A stretch of 64,000 nt of DNA, from positions 1,798,001-1,862,000 of the forward strand of contig JAMXDE010000014.1 in NCBI GenBank assembly GCA_026770025.1, given 5' to 3'. The notes beneath the pieces were generated by a model. The model was given only the letters and a program-made list of their open reading frames with translations. It was not told the origin of the DNA and did no database searches. This DNA is from Craspedostauros australis. Lineage: Eukaryota; Bacillariophyta; Bacillariophyceae; Mastogloiales; Achnanthaceae. A program made the position numbers and the translations under genes. Shown piece after piece: positions 31,437 to 42,463 of this stretch. The number at the start of each line of letters is the position of its first letter. Position 1 is the first letter of the stretch.

Positions 31437-32339
31437 ATGCAGCAGCAGTACTATCATCAACGATGGCAATGGCTGCGGCCCCGATCACGTGTCAAGCGGA
31501 AAGCCAAGAATGGAGGTACACTTCAAATTGATGAGATTCCGATACACAAGGTCCCATTCTCATTCATCCTTCCACATGACGATGCAGGGATTGAGAGCAA
31601 TCATCGGGACGGTGAACCAACACTATCAGAAGCAAGGCAGGAATCAAGCGACCAGCCAAACCTCGTCGTCGAACCAGATCAGACGCCGTTCTGCTACGCG
31701 GTATCTTCCATCATGGATCTGCCCAGTGCCACCAACTTCCTGGCAACGCAGGTGTGGCCGTCGGCTCGCGTCGCGGCAGAAAGCATCGAACGCTATGCCG
31801 ACCGCGCCTGGACGATCTGCGAGCTGGGTTGCGGACCTGGACTTCCCAGCATCGCATCGGCAAGGCTGGGACATGCGGCGGTGATTGCGACCGATCTGGA
31901 TGCATTCTGTTTGCGGTTGGTGCAACGCGCAGCGCAGGATCAACGGCTCATTGTGCAGACGCGCCGCGTCGATCTGACGTGGGAGGTGGATGAATTTGTG
32001 ACGAACACGCAGGAGTGGTGCGACACGGTGGATCTGTTCGTTCTGTCGGATGTCTTTGAGAATCATGCGGTTGCGACAGGTGCGGCGAGGATCACGGCAC
32101 ATCTGCTATCCCAGCAACAAAATTCGCAGGAGGGTGCGAAATCGGACAAGCATGGAGACCGGCCGAAGGTGTGGGTGTTTGCGCAATCGGATCGTGCACA
32201 GCGCGAGGTCTTTCTTCAAGAGATGCGGATGCTGCTCTGCGACGATACACTGGCATGGTCACCGATGCTAGATGGTCCAGGGAGGCAAGGCAATCTGTGG
32301 CTCTGTGATCTGGAGGAGTTGCAGGTGCGGTATTCGTGA
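31437..32339 (+). CDS. METTL21-type SAM-dependent methyltransferase
   Basis: Single exon, 300 residues, ATG at 31437 chosen because it opens the conserved part; the frame is open further upstream without support. The conserved features of the Methyltransf_16 / METTL21 class are visible: ATNFLATQVWPSARVAAESI, the SAM-binding motif I ICELGCGPGLPSIASARLG at about residues 121-140, the acidic loop ATDLD that binds the ribose, and VDLFVLSDVFE in motif IV place. The motif after it (DVFENHAV) differs from the usual D-x-x-Y, so substrate cannot be named. Family members methylate lysines of chaperones, elongation factors and other cytosolic or mitochondrial proteins. No targeting sequence is clear. 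Confidence 0.75.
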   Translation: MQQQYYHQRWQWLRPRSRVKRKAKNGGTLQIDEIPIHKVPFSFILPHDDAGIESNHRDGEPTLSEARQESSDQPNLVVEPDQTPFCYAVSSIMDLPSATNFLATQVWPSARVAAESIERYADRAWTICELGCGPGLPSIASARLGHAAVIATDLDAFCLRLVQRAAQDQRLIVQTRRVDLTWEVDEFVTNTQEWCDTVDLFVLSDVFENHAVATGAARITAHLLSQQQNSQEGAKSDKHGDRPKVWVFAQSDRAQREVFLQEMRMLLCDDTLAWSPMLDGPGRQGNLWLCDLEELQVRYS

Positions 32340-32686
32340 CACTTGGAGCAACAGGTGGCAACGTATGATAGAGTGCTCCAGCTTGGAATAGAGCAACCGA
32401 TGAGTGAATGAATACACCAATGCGTGAATGAACCAACCAAGCAATCGATCAGTGAAAAGGGGAGTAAGAACAGGAAATTCATAGAGCGCTGTAGGGAGAT
32501 ACCCCGTGCTTGCATGAAGAAAGAACGAGGACGAGACTTCGAAACTCCATTGCATTGAATTGAATTACGAGTAAGGTATGAGAGACTACGGATATGCCGT
32601 ACCATATGTGCTCTCTCTCTCTCTCTCTCTCTCTCGAGAAAGAGAGACAAAGAATGGGTGCGCACAAACATCGCCAGTCTCTGTGA
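32340..32686. other. Convergent 3' region with CT/GA inverted microsatellite
   Basis: 347 bp between stop codons of the methyltransferase and CIAO1. A CT run at 32611-32634 is followed by CGAG and a GA-rich arm to about 32650. The arms can fold back on each other, so both convergent transcripts could form a hairpin here. Confidence 0.5.
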
Positions 32687-34252
32687 TCATGACTGCTGGT
32701 AACTCCATAGCTGCACCTTTCCATCATCTCCTGCGGAGCACAGGACAGACCCATCCCACGGATGCCAACAAACGCAATTGACATCGCCATGCGAAGTGCT
32801 GACTACTGTGTCCAGCGCAAACTTCGGTTCGTCGGATGTGCTTCCCATATCCTCCCTGTAGATCTGGATGCGATTGTCGCCGCCGCCGGATGCTATCCTT
32901 CCGTGCCCAGCTCTTGACGGGGCACAATCGAGTGTGTACACTTCCGCAGAGTGCGCATCTGGCAAACGCCCCACACAGTGCCAGTGTCCGGTGCTGTGGA
33001 ATACGAAGTATGATGGGAAAGCGTCGAGAAGCGAAGCACACCATGGTGGTGATGTGTGTGTGAGAATATCGCAGAGCCATGTGCATGACGTACTCGCGTG
33101 ACGTACTCGTAGTCGGGCTATTGACCAACCACCTCCGGAATGCAACAGTCCAAGAGTAAGATAATCAAGCCCTCAGGCACCCAAAACAACAGGCAATCAG
33201 ATGTAATAGATCGGAGCGTACCTCCCATTTCGCTCCTCCGGGAACAGCTCTTTCTTTTCCTGCCGAGTGTAGCTCTTGTAAATAGCGATGCTTCCATCTG
33301 ACGACCCTGACACAACCCTGCCGCTGCCAGGCGACACGGCCAGTGTCCATATCGTGTCGGTGTGCACATTGTCGATGGACAAGGCACAGTACCAATCGCC
33401 GGCATCTTCCGCCCAGACCTTGATGGTGTCGTCGTAGGCCGAGCTGAGGCAAATCTCCTCGCCGTCACCCCATTGGCCATGCGATGATGCGAATTTGACG
33501 CTCTTGACATCGGCCTCGTGTCCATTCAGAACTGCAAGGCACTCAAAGTCACCAGTGTCCGAGGCGGTCGAACCAACGACGCCCGGCAGGAAGCACTCCC
33601 AAATCCACACGGACTTGTCCCGTCCGCACGTGGCCAGCAACGACCCTATGGAGTTCCATACCACGCATTTGACTTCGTTATCATGTCCCTCCAGTTGCGT
33701 CGTGCAGTCCCATTCCATTGTATCACGACCATCCGCTTTTGCACGACGAGGATCCGTCTCCCAAATTGATACGGTGGCGTCGAAGGATGCCATGGCCAGC
33801 ACAAGCGGCGACTGGACCGGAGCAAAAGCCACGCTGCGGATGGTGCGAGTGTGCACGCCTTCCAATGTGCTCGTCAGCGTCCAGGTGCCATTCGCAGAGA
33901 TGCTTCCGTGATCATCGGTCTTGGCTTCGGCTGGCGTTTTCGTTTTTGATGCAGAAGTGGCTGTCGATGGAGGCTCGTACTTCCAGACGCGGACGCATGG
34001 GTCCGGAGCACCGAAGCACACGGCAAGGTACATTCCATCCCTCGAGAAGTTGCATTGCCATGCTGGTGAGCCCGAAGTGTACTGCAGCTGGTTGGAGCCT
34101 TGACCGATTGACTTCACGGGAGACTCCAGGACATGCATCGGCGCCAATGTGGCCGGAGGCATCCCAGCTGCATCGCTGTTGGCATCGATGTTGCTATTGC
34201 TATTGCTGTTGCTATTGCTCGGGGTTGACGTCTCCATCGGTGACGCATCCAT
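32687..34252 (-). CDS. CIAO1: Cytosolic iron-sulfur assembly WD40 protein CIAO1
   Basis: Two exons: 34252-33222 and 32993-32687, phase 2, 228-bp intron with GTACGC donor; 445 residues. Seven WD40 blades follow the CIAO1/Cia1 order. They include HTRTIRSVAFAP, ASFDATVSIWE, the diagnostic GHDNEVKCVVWNS, LLATCGRDKSVWIWE, SSAYDDTIKVWAE, VSGSSDGSIAIYK and a final HGDVNCVCWHP...CSAGDDGKVQLW. The N-terminal 25 residues hold a Ser-Asn run coded by a short microsatellite, absent from animal and yeast proteins. CIAO1 is the platform of the CIA targeting complex that passes Fe-S clusters to cytosolic and nuclear apoproteins such as DNA polymerases and helicases. ATG at 34252 is chosen; the frame extends upstream through likely 5' UTR. 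Confidence 0.92.
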
Positions 34253-35022
34253 GTCTGCGTTGGTTGGTTGGTGGTATAATGGCTTCTTTATGATGATGGT
34301 ACTTGATTGATGGATTGTGATTGATGGTGTGATGGATTGTGGCACAGTGGTCGATAGTGAGTTCCGTTCCTCGATTCTGGCGGCTCTCCCTCAGCAACTC
34401 GTGCGACCTATCTCATCCCCTCCTTCTGTGTGCACATGGCGATTCGGGTTGTCACCGAATGCTGGTTGATGTTCTTCCCTTCCTTGTTGTTGCCGCAACG
34501 CGTACATTTCGCGGAACAACCGAAACAAACTCTGACACAAACACGCAAATGTGGAACAAAGAGTGAAGAAGCAACTCGTGACATGACACGATTGTGATGC
34601 GACACAGATATTCTATATTTGATTGGAGTCTACAACATTCTAAATATAAGGATATATTACGAGATAACTAAAGTGTTATCTGAACAACATCGCCGCTCCA
34701 CAAACTCAATTTTCTCCACGCGGAACTTTTGCTCTGACAGCAAGATTGATCGGATCAATCGTTTGCGGCGAAAGCTGGAGACGAAAGATCTCAGAAGCCA
34801 AAAGAAGAAAACAGTCACATCACCACCACCACCAACACATCAAAAGCCGATCAAAAGAGGGTGGGGTGGAGTGTTCGCAACCACCACAACGAGATACGCA
34901 TGTACTTCCACACCAACAAAGCACAAAAATCAATTGATTGACACGTTCCCTTACCAACCCAGTCTCTGTCAAAGTCTTATACTCTACTCTACTCTACTTA
35001 CCACAATACTATACTCTGCACA
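34253..35022. other. Divergent promoter region with TACTC repeat
   Basis: 770 bp between CIAO1 and the thioredoxin-like gene. A pyrimidine repeat (ACTCTACTCTACTCTACTT, 34981-34999) lies 24-42 bp before the ATG of the thioredoxin-like gene and may mark the transcription start area. No gene seen. Confidence 0.35.
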
Positions 35023-35469
35023 ATGAAGGTCACTTCCCTGCTCTCCATCACCCTCGCCGCTCTGGCAACGTCCGCCGATGCCTTCGTCGTCGGCACCGGC
35101 GCCAAGCCAGCTGCTGCCTTCGGCGTCGCCCAGCGCAACTCCGCTCTTCACGCCAAGTACAACTCCATGGACGAGATCCTCGCTTTGTTCCCAGAGGACA
35201 AGCCGGTGCTCATCAACTTCTACGACGCCGACAAGGAGGCTGATATCAAGGGGGACATCCTCACCTGCAAGGACAAGCTCAAGGACCGATGCACGATGGT
35301 CAGCATCAAGCAGCAGGATTACCCGGAGCTGGCCAAGCTGTGGGATGCCCACGAGAGGTCACCATCCATGATCTTGTTCAAGGACGGCAACCCAGTCACA
35401 AGACTGTACGAAACCACATTCTACTTGGATGTTGCCACCAAGATTGGCAAGTACTGCGATGACGTGTAA
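35023..35469 (+). CDS. Plastid-targeted thioredoxin-like protein lacking CxxC
   Basis: Single exon, 148 residues. The signal peptide MKVTSLLSITLAALATSADA ends at ADA-FVV, the plastid junction, followed by an Ala/Lys transit region to about residue 42. The mature part has the thioredoxin order: helix SMDEILALFP, strand PVLINFYDAD, strand TMVSIKQQDYPELAKLWD, the cis-Pro site RSPSMILFKDG, and helix DVATKIGKYC. Where thioredoxins carry WCGPC the protein reads FYDADKEADIK, so there is no redox dithiol. It probably works by binding rather than disulfide exchange. A similar plastid redox-inactive family is plausible, but I cannot name it. Codon use is strongly biased, as in EF-G, suggesting high expression. 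Confidence 0.78.
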   Translation: MKVTSLLSITLAALATSADAFVVGTGAKPAAAFGVAQRNSALHAKYNSMDEILALFPEDKPVLINFYDADKEADIKGDILTCKDKLKDRCTMVSIKQQDYPELAKLWDAHERSPSMILFKDGNPVTRLYETTFYLDVATKIGKYCDDV

Positions 35470-36534
35470 GCGTGTGGAGTAGAGTAATTCCTCGTACTGT
35501 GGGGCACTTGGATTGTGAGGCAGGCCTTGGATGTACAAGGACGCAACGGAATCGATCATGAAGCAGCAGCAACAACAGTGACAACGAGAACGACAACGAT
35601 CAGCGGCACTAAACTACCATGCTGCGTGAGCATTTGTATTCGCGATCAGCGCAGCACACCACTGTGTGATCGCATACATACAGTGAACCACAGTGCCGGC
35701 ATTTTCTATTCCCACCAACACGACAATAAAGGATGGCTTGGCCACTGCACGAACTCACCGTATTGTTTGGCGTCCTTGACTCTCACTCATCATGACGGTG
35801 CCTGAACTTTCGAATATTCGTAGCGTGGTGCACTGCCACAACATCACTGCTTTCCCATGAAAAAGAAGATTTGGGGAGTCTCAGAGTGGAGTCCACGAGA
35901 TGAACTGCTGCTATATATGAACCCAACCACGTGGACACATTCCAATCGGCAGTGCAGTGCATATCATGCCAAATCATAGCTAATGCAGATCTGGTACTAG
36001 ATGAGGTATTAGGCGAAACATGATACGAGTACGGAATGGATTTGCAAACATCACACAAGCAACAACTGCGGCTGGTTCGTTCGTTCCCCGTTACAGTGGT
36101 AGTGAATCTATCTCGTTTCAAGTATGTGGACCGGGATAACGTCATAGCCCTGTATTTCTCTCTCTTTCTAGAGAGAGAGAGAGAGTAGCACGTGTACCAC
36201 CTATGACACCTGAAAATTCGGCGCTTGCTGTGTCTGCCATGGCCAGATGCATCGCTGTAGAGTCGAGATATAAGTACATGAGGCGCAACCATAACCGCGC
36301 GTGCATAGCATGTTCGTGAGCACAGAATGAATACTATTTCATTTTAAAGTACTCTGAATAGTTGTCCGCTACTCCAGAGCATTACCGAGGTGAACTGTTT
36401 CCATCGAACATTAACATCTACCGATTCATCTCTCTGTCCTCCGCTGCTTTTGCTTTTTTCACGTCCCGCAAGGCGATCCATGAGTCTGTTTATCCATAAC
36501 TCCCCATAACCTCTACTCTCGCGATATCGACTCA
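35470..36534. other. Convergent intergenic region with TC/GA inverted repeat
   Basis: 1,065 bp between the thioredoxin-like gene and beta-helix gene A. AATAAA at 35725-35730 could be the poly(A) signal of the thioredoxin-like gene, 256 bp after its stop. A TC run and GA run meet at CTAG (36155-36186) and form an inverted repeat. No gene seen. Confidence 0.4.
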
Positions 36535-37016
36535 TCATGACAGCAACGCATTCCCAACGAGCAGAACTGCTGCCGTTGTCGTCATCATCATTGTCATCAC
36601 CGTGATGACGAGCCTTCTTTGGCAAGTGCCAACTGCAGCCCCCTCACTGGATGGCGCCGACGTTGGCTCGTCCATCGCCGGTTGCTGTGCGGAAGGCGCG
36701 TCCGTCTTCCCGCCCGATGGCCCTTCGTTGCTGCTGGGATACAGAGCGCACGAGGTGGCGTCGTACTCGTGTATACATTCCACTGTCTCGCCGATGGCAT
36801 CCGTCGGATCTATCTTGGACATGAACTGGCAATCCTTGAACAACCCTTGATTGAACGTCCCAAAGTTGTTGCTGATGTTCGTCGTCTTCGCTGTGTCACC
36901 AACGAGGTAGGTGTTGTAACCGAGGAAGCTATTGTTCAGGAAGCATGAATTTGTCACGGACAACTCGCCCGCTCGCATGCGGACGCTGCTCCCAATAAGC
37001 TGCAGTATTGGAAGAG

Positions 37017-37050
<34 letters not shown>

Positions 37051-39420
37051 AAATCGAGTGAGCCATCGGCGATGGGATATGTTATAGATCAGGGCACCGT
37101 CACACAACCATTGTTCAAAGTGGGCATGGTGACGGATCAGTCAGCGACCCCCCGCAACTCATACACAAGCATCAGCGAACTTCTCAGTGAAATGCATCGC
37201 ACAGTGTCGCGTTGCAGTGGCGTGTCATGTCACGAGTCGCGATTCTGCTCTCCAGTGGACGCACTCAAGCCAACGTACCGTATCGTCTGGCGAGACTTTG
37301 TTGTTTCTGAATATGCAAGAATCGATGTCGATTGTGCACGAGGGCGAGCACTCTATCGTGCCGATCAATAATGGCACATTTGGCGATGTCACAAGGATGT
37401 TCTGTTGATCGTATTGCGGCGTGGAGTAGTCGTTTTTTTTTGGCAGTGAGTGTGGAGATGGAGGATGCAGCGGTGAGAGTTGGAAGGAGAAGAAAAGCGA
37501 TATGATACCCCGCATGTTTGAGATCTGTGGACGGTGACGACGCAAGATGTTGGATCCATGACAACGCAGCCGCGCATGCAATCCGCACCCAACAATGGCT
37601 GACGCTTCAACGAATGAGTCGATTCAGGAACGATCGTGGAATCGCCCATTTACGTACCTCCATGGTGCAGTTTTGGAATTTCACTTTGAAATCCGTCAGG
37701 ATGTCCGGAGGGCCCTGCATCCGACGTCGATTGAGATTGTTTGCATGATTTGCAGCAGAGATAACGTGATCTTCATCATTGTCGTCATAGATGGAGTGGA
37801 TGAAGGATTCATAGCGCGCCACGTCACGGCTTTCCATCACCTCGACGAGCTCTATCATTTTTGGGCGCGGGCGTTCCTGCAAAGACGTGTCTGCGTCTCC
37901 CACAAGCCCTGGCACATCGGCGCGCGTGTGAGTGCTGCCATTTGCCTCATCCTGCGACTTGAGGTTCCGATCACGTCGGTCGTCGGTCGAAATAGCAATA
38001 AAGAGTACCTCGTTTATTGGACCTGTCTCTTGATTCTATAGCCGTGCGTGTTCATAGAGTAGAGCAGGCGTAGAGGAGAGTCAAAGTCGAGAAGTATATG
38101 TTGGGTTGAGGCAGAAGCAAAGAGACGGAAAGCTCGTCACAATAAAGTGGAGCTATGCCAAAGGGTTTGTGAGTAATGGCGTGATGGAGTCGATAATCAA
38201 CGCGTCCAGGCAGTGCAAGGAGAGCTGCTGCAGGCACAATTCGTTGGTTGTTGACATGTCCATGGTTCCTTCATTCATCGTGGCCACACTGCCAACGCCT
38301 GGAAACGCTTGCGTGAAGGTCACGCAGCCGGGACTATCCCTGGTGGTGAAGATGCTTCTCGTCGATTGCGTGGAACAGAGTTCGCGTGCGATCTCGTGGA
38401 GCGAAGTACGCAATTTGATCATCTTCAGACAAATCAAATTCTCTTGTGCCGGATTGCGGCATAGTTGGCATGGGCGTCCATCTGTACGAACAGGTGCGTA
38501 TTTTTGTGGCTTACCCGAAAGATGCAATCACGCATGATGATATCTCCCGGAACTGAGGTGATCATCACGCGGTTGTTGGCTTGCTGGAACGTGAACCCTT
38601 CAACGAGCATGTTGACGTGATCGCTGCGGAAGTGCAGGGCGGAGCTGCTGACTTGCAGAATCCCACCATCGATCACGCAGTTGTTGGAGGAGCTGCCATC
38701 ATGGCCACATTTCCAATGCACGTTGCTTTGCAAGATGATGGGTGGTTCTCCGAGGAATTCAAACAGGTCGATTGTCGGAAAACCAATTCTGTAGGTCCTG
38801 TTCGGGCACATAACGTAGGTACGCTGGATGCTGTTATCCCCACGTTCGAACACCCACCGCTCTCGAGCCACAACTTCCTTGATGCTCATGAAACAGTCGG
38901 GTGCCGGACCAAAAGAAGGGGCTTCAGATGGGGCTTCCGACTGCACAGTGGGTGCTATCGATGGGGCTTCTGTGACATTGCCTGGACTGTCGGTGGCGGT
39001 GTTGTTGCCCTCGCCGTCAACTCCATCAGCATCACATCCACAAGTTTCGTTGAATGTTGCTCTTATTTGCACGCATTCCTCATCGGTGGCGACGACCGTC
39101 ACGTTGTCGTGGATGCTCTGCGCGTATTCATTGCATGTCATGCTCTCGTTGTTCAGGGTTCGGATGGTTACCGTCAGCGAATCGTTGTCCACCACGGACG
39201 TTTGATTTGAGCAAACCTCGCAAGAAACAGCCGCATGTGCCGTCCCTGATGCGAGCATGAGGAGCACCAGCAACAGCACAACCCGTGTTGCGCATGGACG
39301 TGCATCACATGGTCTTCGACGTGCCGCCGATCTGCTCTTCTGGGTTGTTGGCCGATCGGAGCCGACGAAGCTTTCTGATCGGTTCAGCGATGGAAGTGCC
39401 ATGGGCCGAGTGGATCCCAT
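36535..39420 (-). CDS. Secreted beta-helix-like surface protein A with GPI-like tail
   Basis: Four exons: 39420-38515, 37714-37658, 37401-37279 and 36999-36535; all junctions phase 0; 516 residues. A basic N-terminus leads into a signal peptide or anchor (RVVLLLVLLMLASGTAHA). A Cys-rich Asn-glycosylated region and a PS-rich linker (PSIAPTVQSEAPSEAPS) follow. The core has WVFERGDNS, YVMCPNRTY, CGHDGSSSNNCVIDGG, VEGFTFQ and IIMRDCIFR. Then come strand-turn units FQNCTME, IDSCIFRNN and VTNSCFLNNSF, as in right-handed parallel beta-helices. The end is PT/PS-rich, then a hydrophobic tail (ITVMTMMMTTTAAVLLVG) suited to GPI attachment. It is paralogous to the gene at 44954-47431 with shared intron positions. 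Intron 1 (800 bp) is long and might hide an exon. Function unknown; cell-surface or wall role inferred. Confidence 0.7.
37019..37048. repeat. AG microsatellite in intron 3 of gene A
   Basis: An uninterrupted AG run of 15 units. On the coding strand it is a TC tract ending 20 bases before the acceptor (TACTGCAG), so it acts as the polypyrimidine tract of this intron. Confidence 0.75.
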
Positions 39421-39852
39421 CGCTTCGAGATACGAAGGACGGCGGGGAAAGGATTGTAGGGGAATATGAAGTACAGGGTTGGCTCGCTCAGTCTCGGCTC
39501 ACTCGGTGCGATCTCTGCCGTTCTCGAAATTCTATCTGGGTTTGACCGGTCCGAAATCGTGCAATGCGAGATGTTGCGATCAGCTTCGGTGCGTGAATGT
39601 TCTGGTTGCCAATAGAAGTGGTTCGTCAGTGGATCCTTCCCTCTGCGATCCAAACTTGGGGTCTATCGTGCTCCGAGTAGTATGCGCTGCACTAAATGGC
39701 GAACCGATGAGGCATCCGATGAAGCGATGGCCCAGCAATCGAGCTCGAAGACTTGGTGGGAATGCGGTTGTCAAGCGTGGAGGTACTCGGAGCGTGAGCT
39801 TGGGCCTGTGCTCAACCAACAGTTCGTCGCATCAGTGTTCGGGGATGCCCTC

Positions 39853-39892
39853 CTTGTTTGTTGGCTTGTTTGTTGGCTTGTTTGTTGGCTTG
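39853..39892. repeat. 12-bp tandem repeat, three copies
   Basis: The unit CTTGTTTGTTGG occurs three times in a row, followed by a part copy (CTTG). It lies in non-coding sequence and gives false hydrophobic open frames (LFVGLFVGLFVG). Confidence 0.8.
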
Positions 39893-40459
39893 CTGTCTGG
39901 GTATGGTGCTGCACATGAGAGAGTACGTACCCCACAAAGATCTGTTTTTGGTTTTTATTGTGTGCGCTGCGAGAATGCGCTCGGTTTCCTTCTCCTCTCT
40001 CCTCTTCGCCAAAGCAGCGTTTGTGCACATGTCGCGTGTCGAGAAAACGAGATTTGTGCGACGGACATGGCGATGACTCTCCGACTCGCACAATTTTGGT
40101 CACGAATGTAATCCGTGACTAAAGATGACTGCGCGCCAACAAAATAACCTGAAGCGATCCGCGCAGTTCGGCCTCGTGTTTGCGAAGTCCCTCTGCGGAA
40201 CGTTTGGCAGTCCACGGGACGAAGCAGGAACGCGATGACACATCCACACAAATGGCATCGCTTCACGTCGCCAACAGTGGAGAGACGAAAGGTGACAAAG
40301 GACAAGGTACTCGACTACTATATGCAATACTCTGTTGATACTCTTTTCTGTCTGGACTGAAGAACAGTTGAGGCAACACCGCGCGACTATGTTTCTCTGA
40401 GTGCGGATATGTTTGTCAGAGGCACCAATAGATCGTACACTGGTGCAAGTATTATAGAA

Positions 40460-40515
40460 GAGAGTAGAGTACTCTATATAATATTATAGTATACTCTAGA
40501 GAGTACTCTACTCTC
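40460..40515. repeat. Perfect 16-bp inverted repeat with AT-rich loop
   Basis: The left arm (40460-40475, GAGAGTAGAGTACTCT) is the exact reverse complement of the right arm (40500-40515). They are separated by 24 bp of AT-rich sequence (ATATAATATTATAGTATACT...). It could form a cruciform or, when transcribed, a strong hairpin. No clear target-site duplication or transposase was found next to it. Confidence 0.8.
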
Positions 40516-42463
40516 GAGTGCTCCTTGTTCAGGCCAGGGCTGGAGACTACAGTGAGTTTGCTTGGACTCCCACAGCGAGAAAGCTCGAAAAGAACCCATT
40601 GATTTGAATCGCAGACGATGCCCCTTCGTCGTTGCTTGTTGTTGGCTCTCTTCAATGAGTGAAGAAATGCAATGATCACTGGAAGGATGGGTGGTGAAGA
40701 AGAAACCCATACCCACTCATGCAATAGTTGGCTTTGCAAGCCGACAGAAAGTCAGCAGAGTGATCGAGTCTCAAATTTTCAATCTCAATCTAGACCAGTG
40801 TACATGGTATTCCACTCAGTGTGTCCCACAAGCAACTATGATGCATCGATACTCCAACATGTCCGTTGAACAGGGTTGCGGTAAATACATAATTGTTTTT
40901 GTTTTGGACAAGAGAAGAAGTCTAACTTCTACCATTTTCAAACGGATGAAGAAGTGACGCGGAGATCATTGGGATCAACGTTAGGAGAATCATCACACAC
41001 CTTTCAGATATGTGACTGTGCAGAACAGACCCTGAGAGGCAACAAAAACAAAGGCGTGCTGAGGTTGAATACTCTCTTGTTTGATCTTGGCACATCAGCC
41101 TGAGAGTGTGCGTTACTTTACTCTACCAGTCCAGCGTGATCTTGCGCCGGAGAATGAACATCAAACCGTGGCGCATCCACGTTCCTACGCTGGAGGGTAC
41201 TGATGTGCCATGGCAGAACCTTCGATTCCGTCCCCTTCTCCTCTCAAATGAACGACAAGCAGGCAGTTGGTTGATTGAGCGAACTTGCGCTTCGGTCGGG
41301 AGCAGTTCAGATGTCTCCTCTGTGCTCCTGCAAGGCAATCTCAAGAGGGATGCAGGTCCAGGCCGCAAAGCAACACGACGGCAAGGGATGATCAAATGTG
41401 CCACAAGAACAAGTATAGTATTTGTTCATATCTCGTCTTACGAGTGTGAACCCAAGCAGCTGTCTCTTGGCGAAGAGGTTGCCACGACTTTAGCATTGCA
41501 GGCGGTACCGCAAGTCCGCCGTTTCTGTTTCGGCGCTGGCAGTTTGGTTCCCTCTCCTCCAGCCACTACTATACAACAGATGTGGAACCCACAGCAGCTT
41601 CGCCGACAGCACCAGCACGAGCGAAGCGGCCAAAGATGCATGCGTCAACACCATCAACAGCCACATGTGCGATGTGCCAACTCTACTGTAATCTACTCTA
41701 CGGCTACTCAACACTGCGCAGGCATACACTCGCGCTTGTGTTCTTCCCAGCGAGTACGAGCGCGTAATTTGAGGGCTGTGTTGTGACGAGGTGAGACATA
41801 TGGATAAATCACGCAGATTGCCCAGTCTCGGCGACATTTACGGCGGTGGTGTGGCGACTTCGCCGGTCTCTAAATCTTGGACGGAGAGAATTACGAGGTA
41901 GGCGACCAAGGTCCGCGAAAGCAGCCTGTGCATTCTGCGATCTTGCAAAAACGGAGACTCCATAAAAACTGGAAACACCCACGACCACACAACGACCGCA
42001 TGGACATCCACAAAGAAATCGTCTTTCATCAAACATCCTTGGTTTGTCCCTTCCCCTCCCAAACATCGAAGGACGGAAAGTGCTTTGGGAATGTTGGACT
42101 TGGACTACTCCCCCAACGTCATTGGAAATGGGAGATGTACCTGCTCGTGTGCCACGAGTACACAGCCTCCCGATACTGCCACGGCAGAGGGATCAGCTGC
42201 GAATCCAAAGATCTTTGGCGAGACACCGCCAAGGGCACCAGCATCCCACCGCGTCCGCTCTGGTTGATTGCATGCTTTGACATGGTATCTCTTGGGAGCC
42301 TCGTCGTGGAGAGCAGGGACATCTCCCTTCCTCACTCCTCTCTTCTCACAAATCCAAGCTCGGCACAAAGCAAACACAAAGGCAAAGGCATCAGCAAACC
42401 AACCAACAGCCAACACTCGGCACTCAAACAACCAAAAAAGAAGACAAACGACAGCTTGACAAC

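Larger units (their letters stand above)
39421..42463. other. Gene-poor 3-kb stretch
   Basis: 3,043 bp, the longest stretch here without a supported gene. It holds the promoter of gene A, a 12-bp tandem repeat, a perfect inverted repeat at 40460-40515 and the 5' UTR of the secreted protein gene at 42464. Open frames of 60-226 codons on both strands have no family resemblance and odd composition. Non-coding RNA or decayed genes are possible but not shown. Confidence 0.4.

Noticed and set aside
38153..38500. Possible extra exon inside intron 1 of beta-helix gene A
   Set aside because: Gene B joins the same two segments directly, and the candidate frame has no beta-helix turn motif in phase.
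39479..40111. A 210-codon plus-strand frame
   Set aside because: Its hydrophobic part is produced by the 12-bp tandem repeat; no other coding sign.
41106..41786. A 226-codon plus-strand frame before the secreted protein gene
   Set aside because: Mixed composition without any motif and no plausible splice partner.
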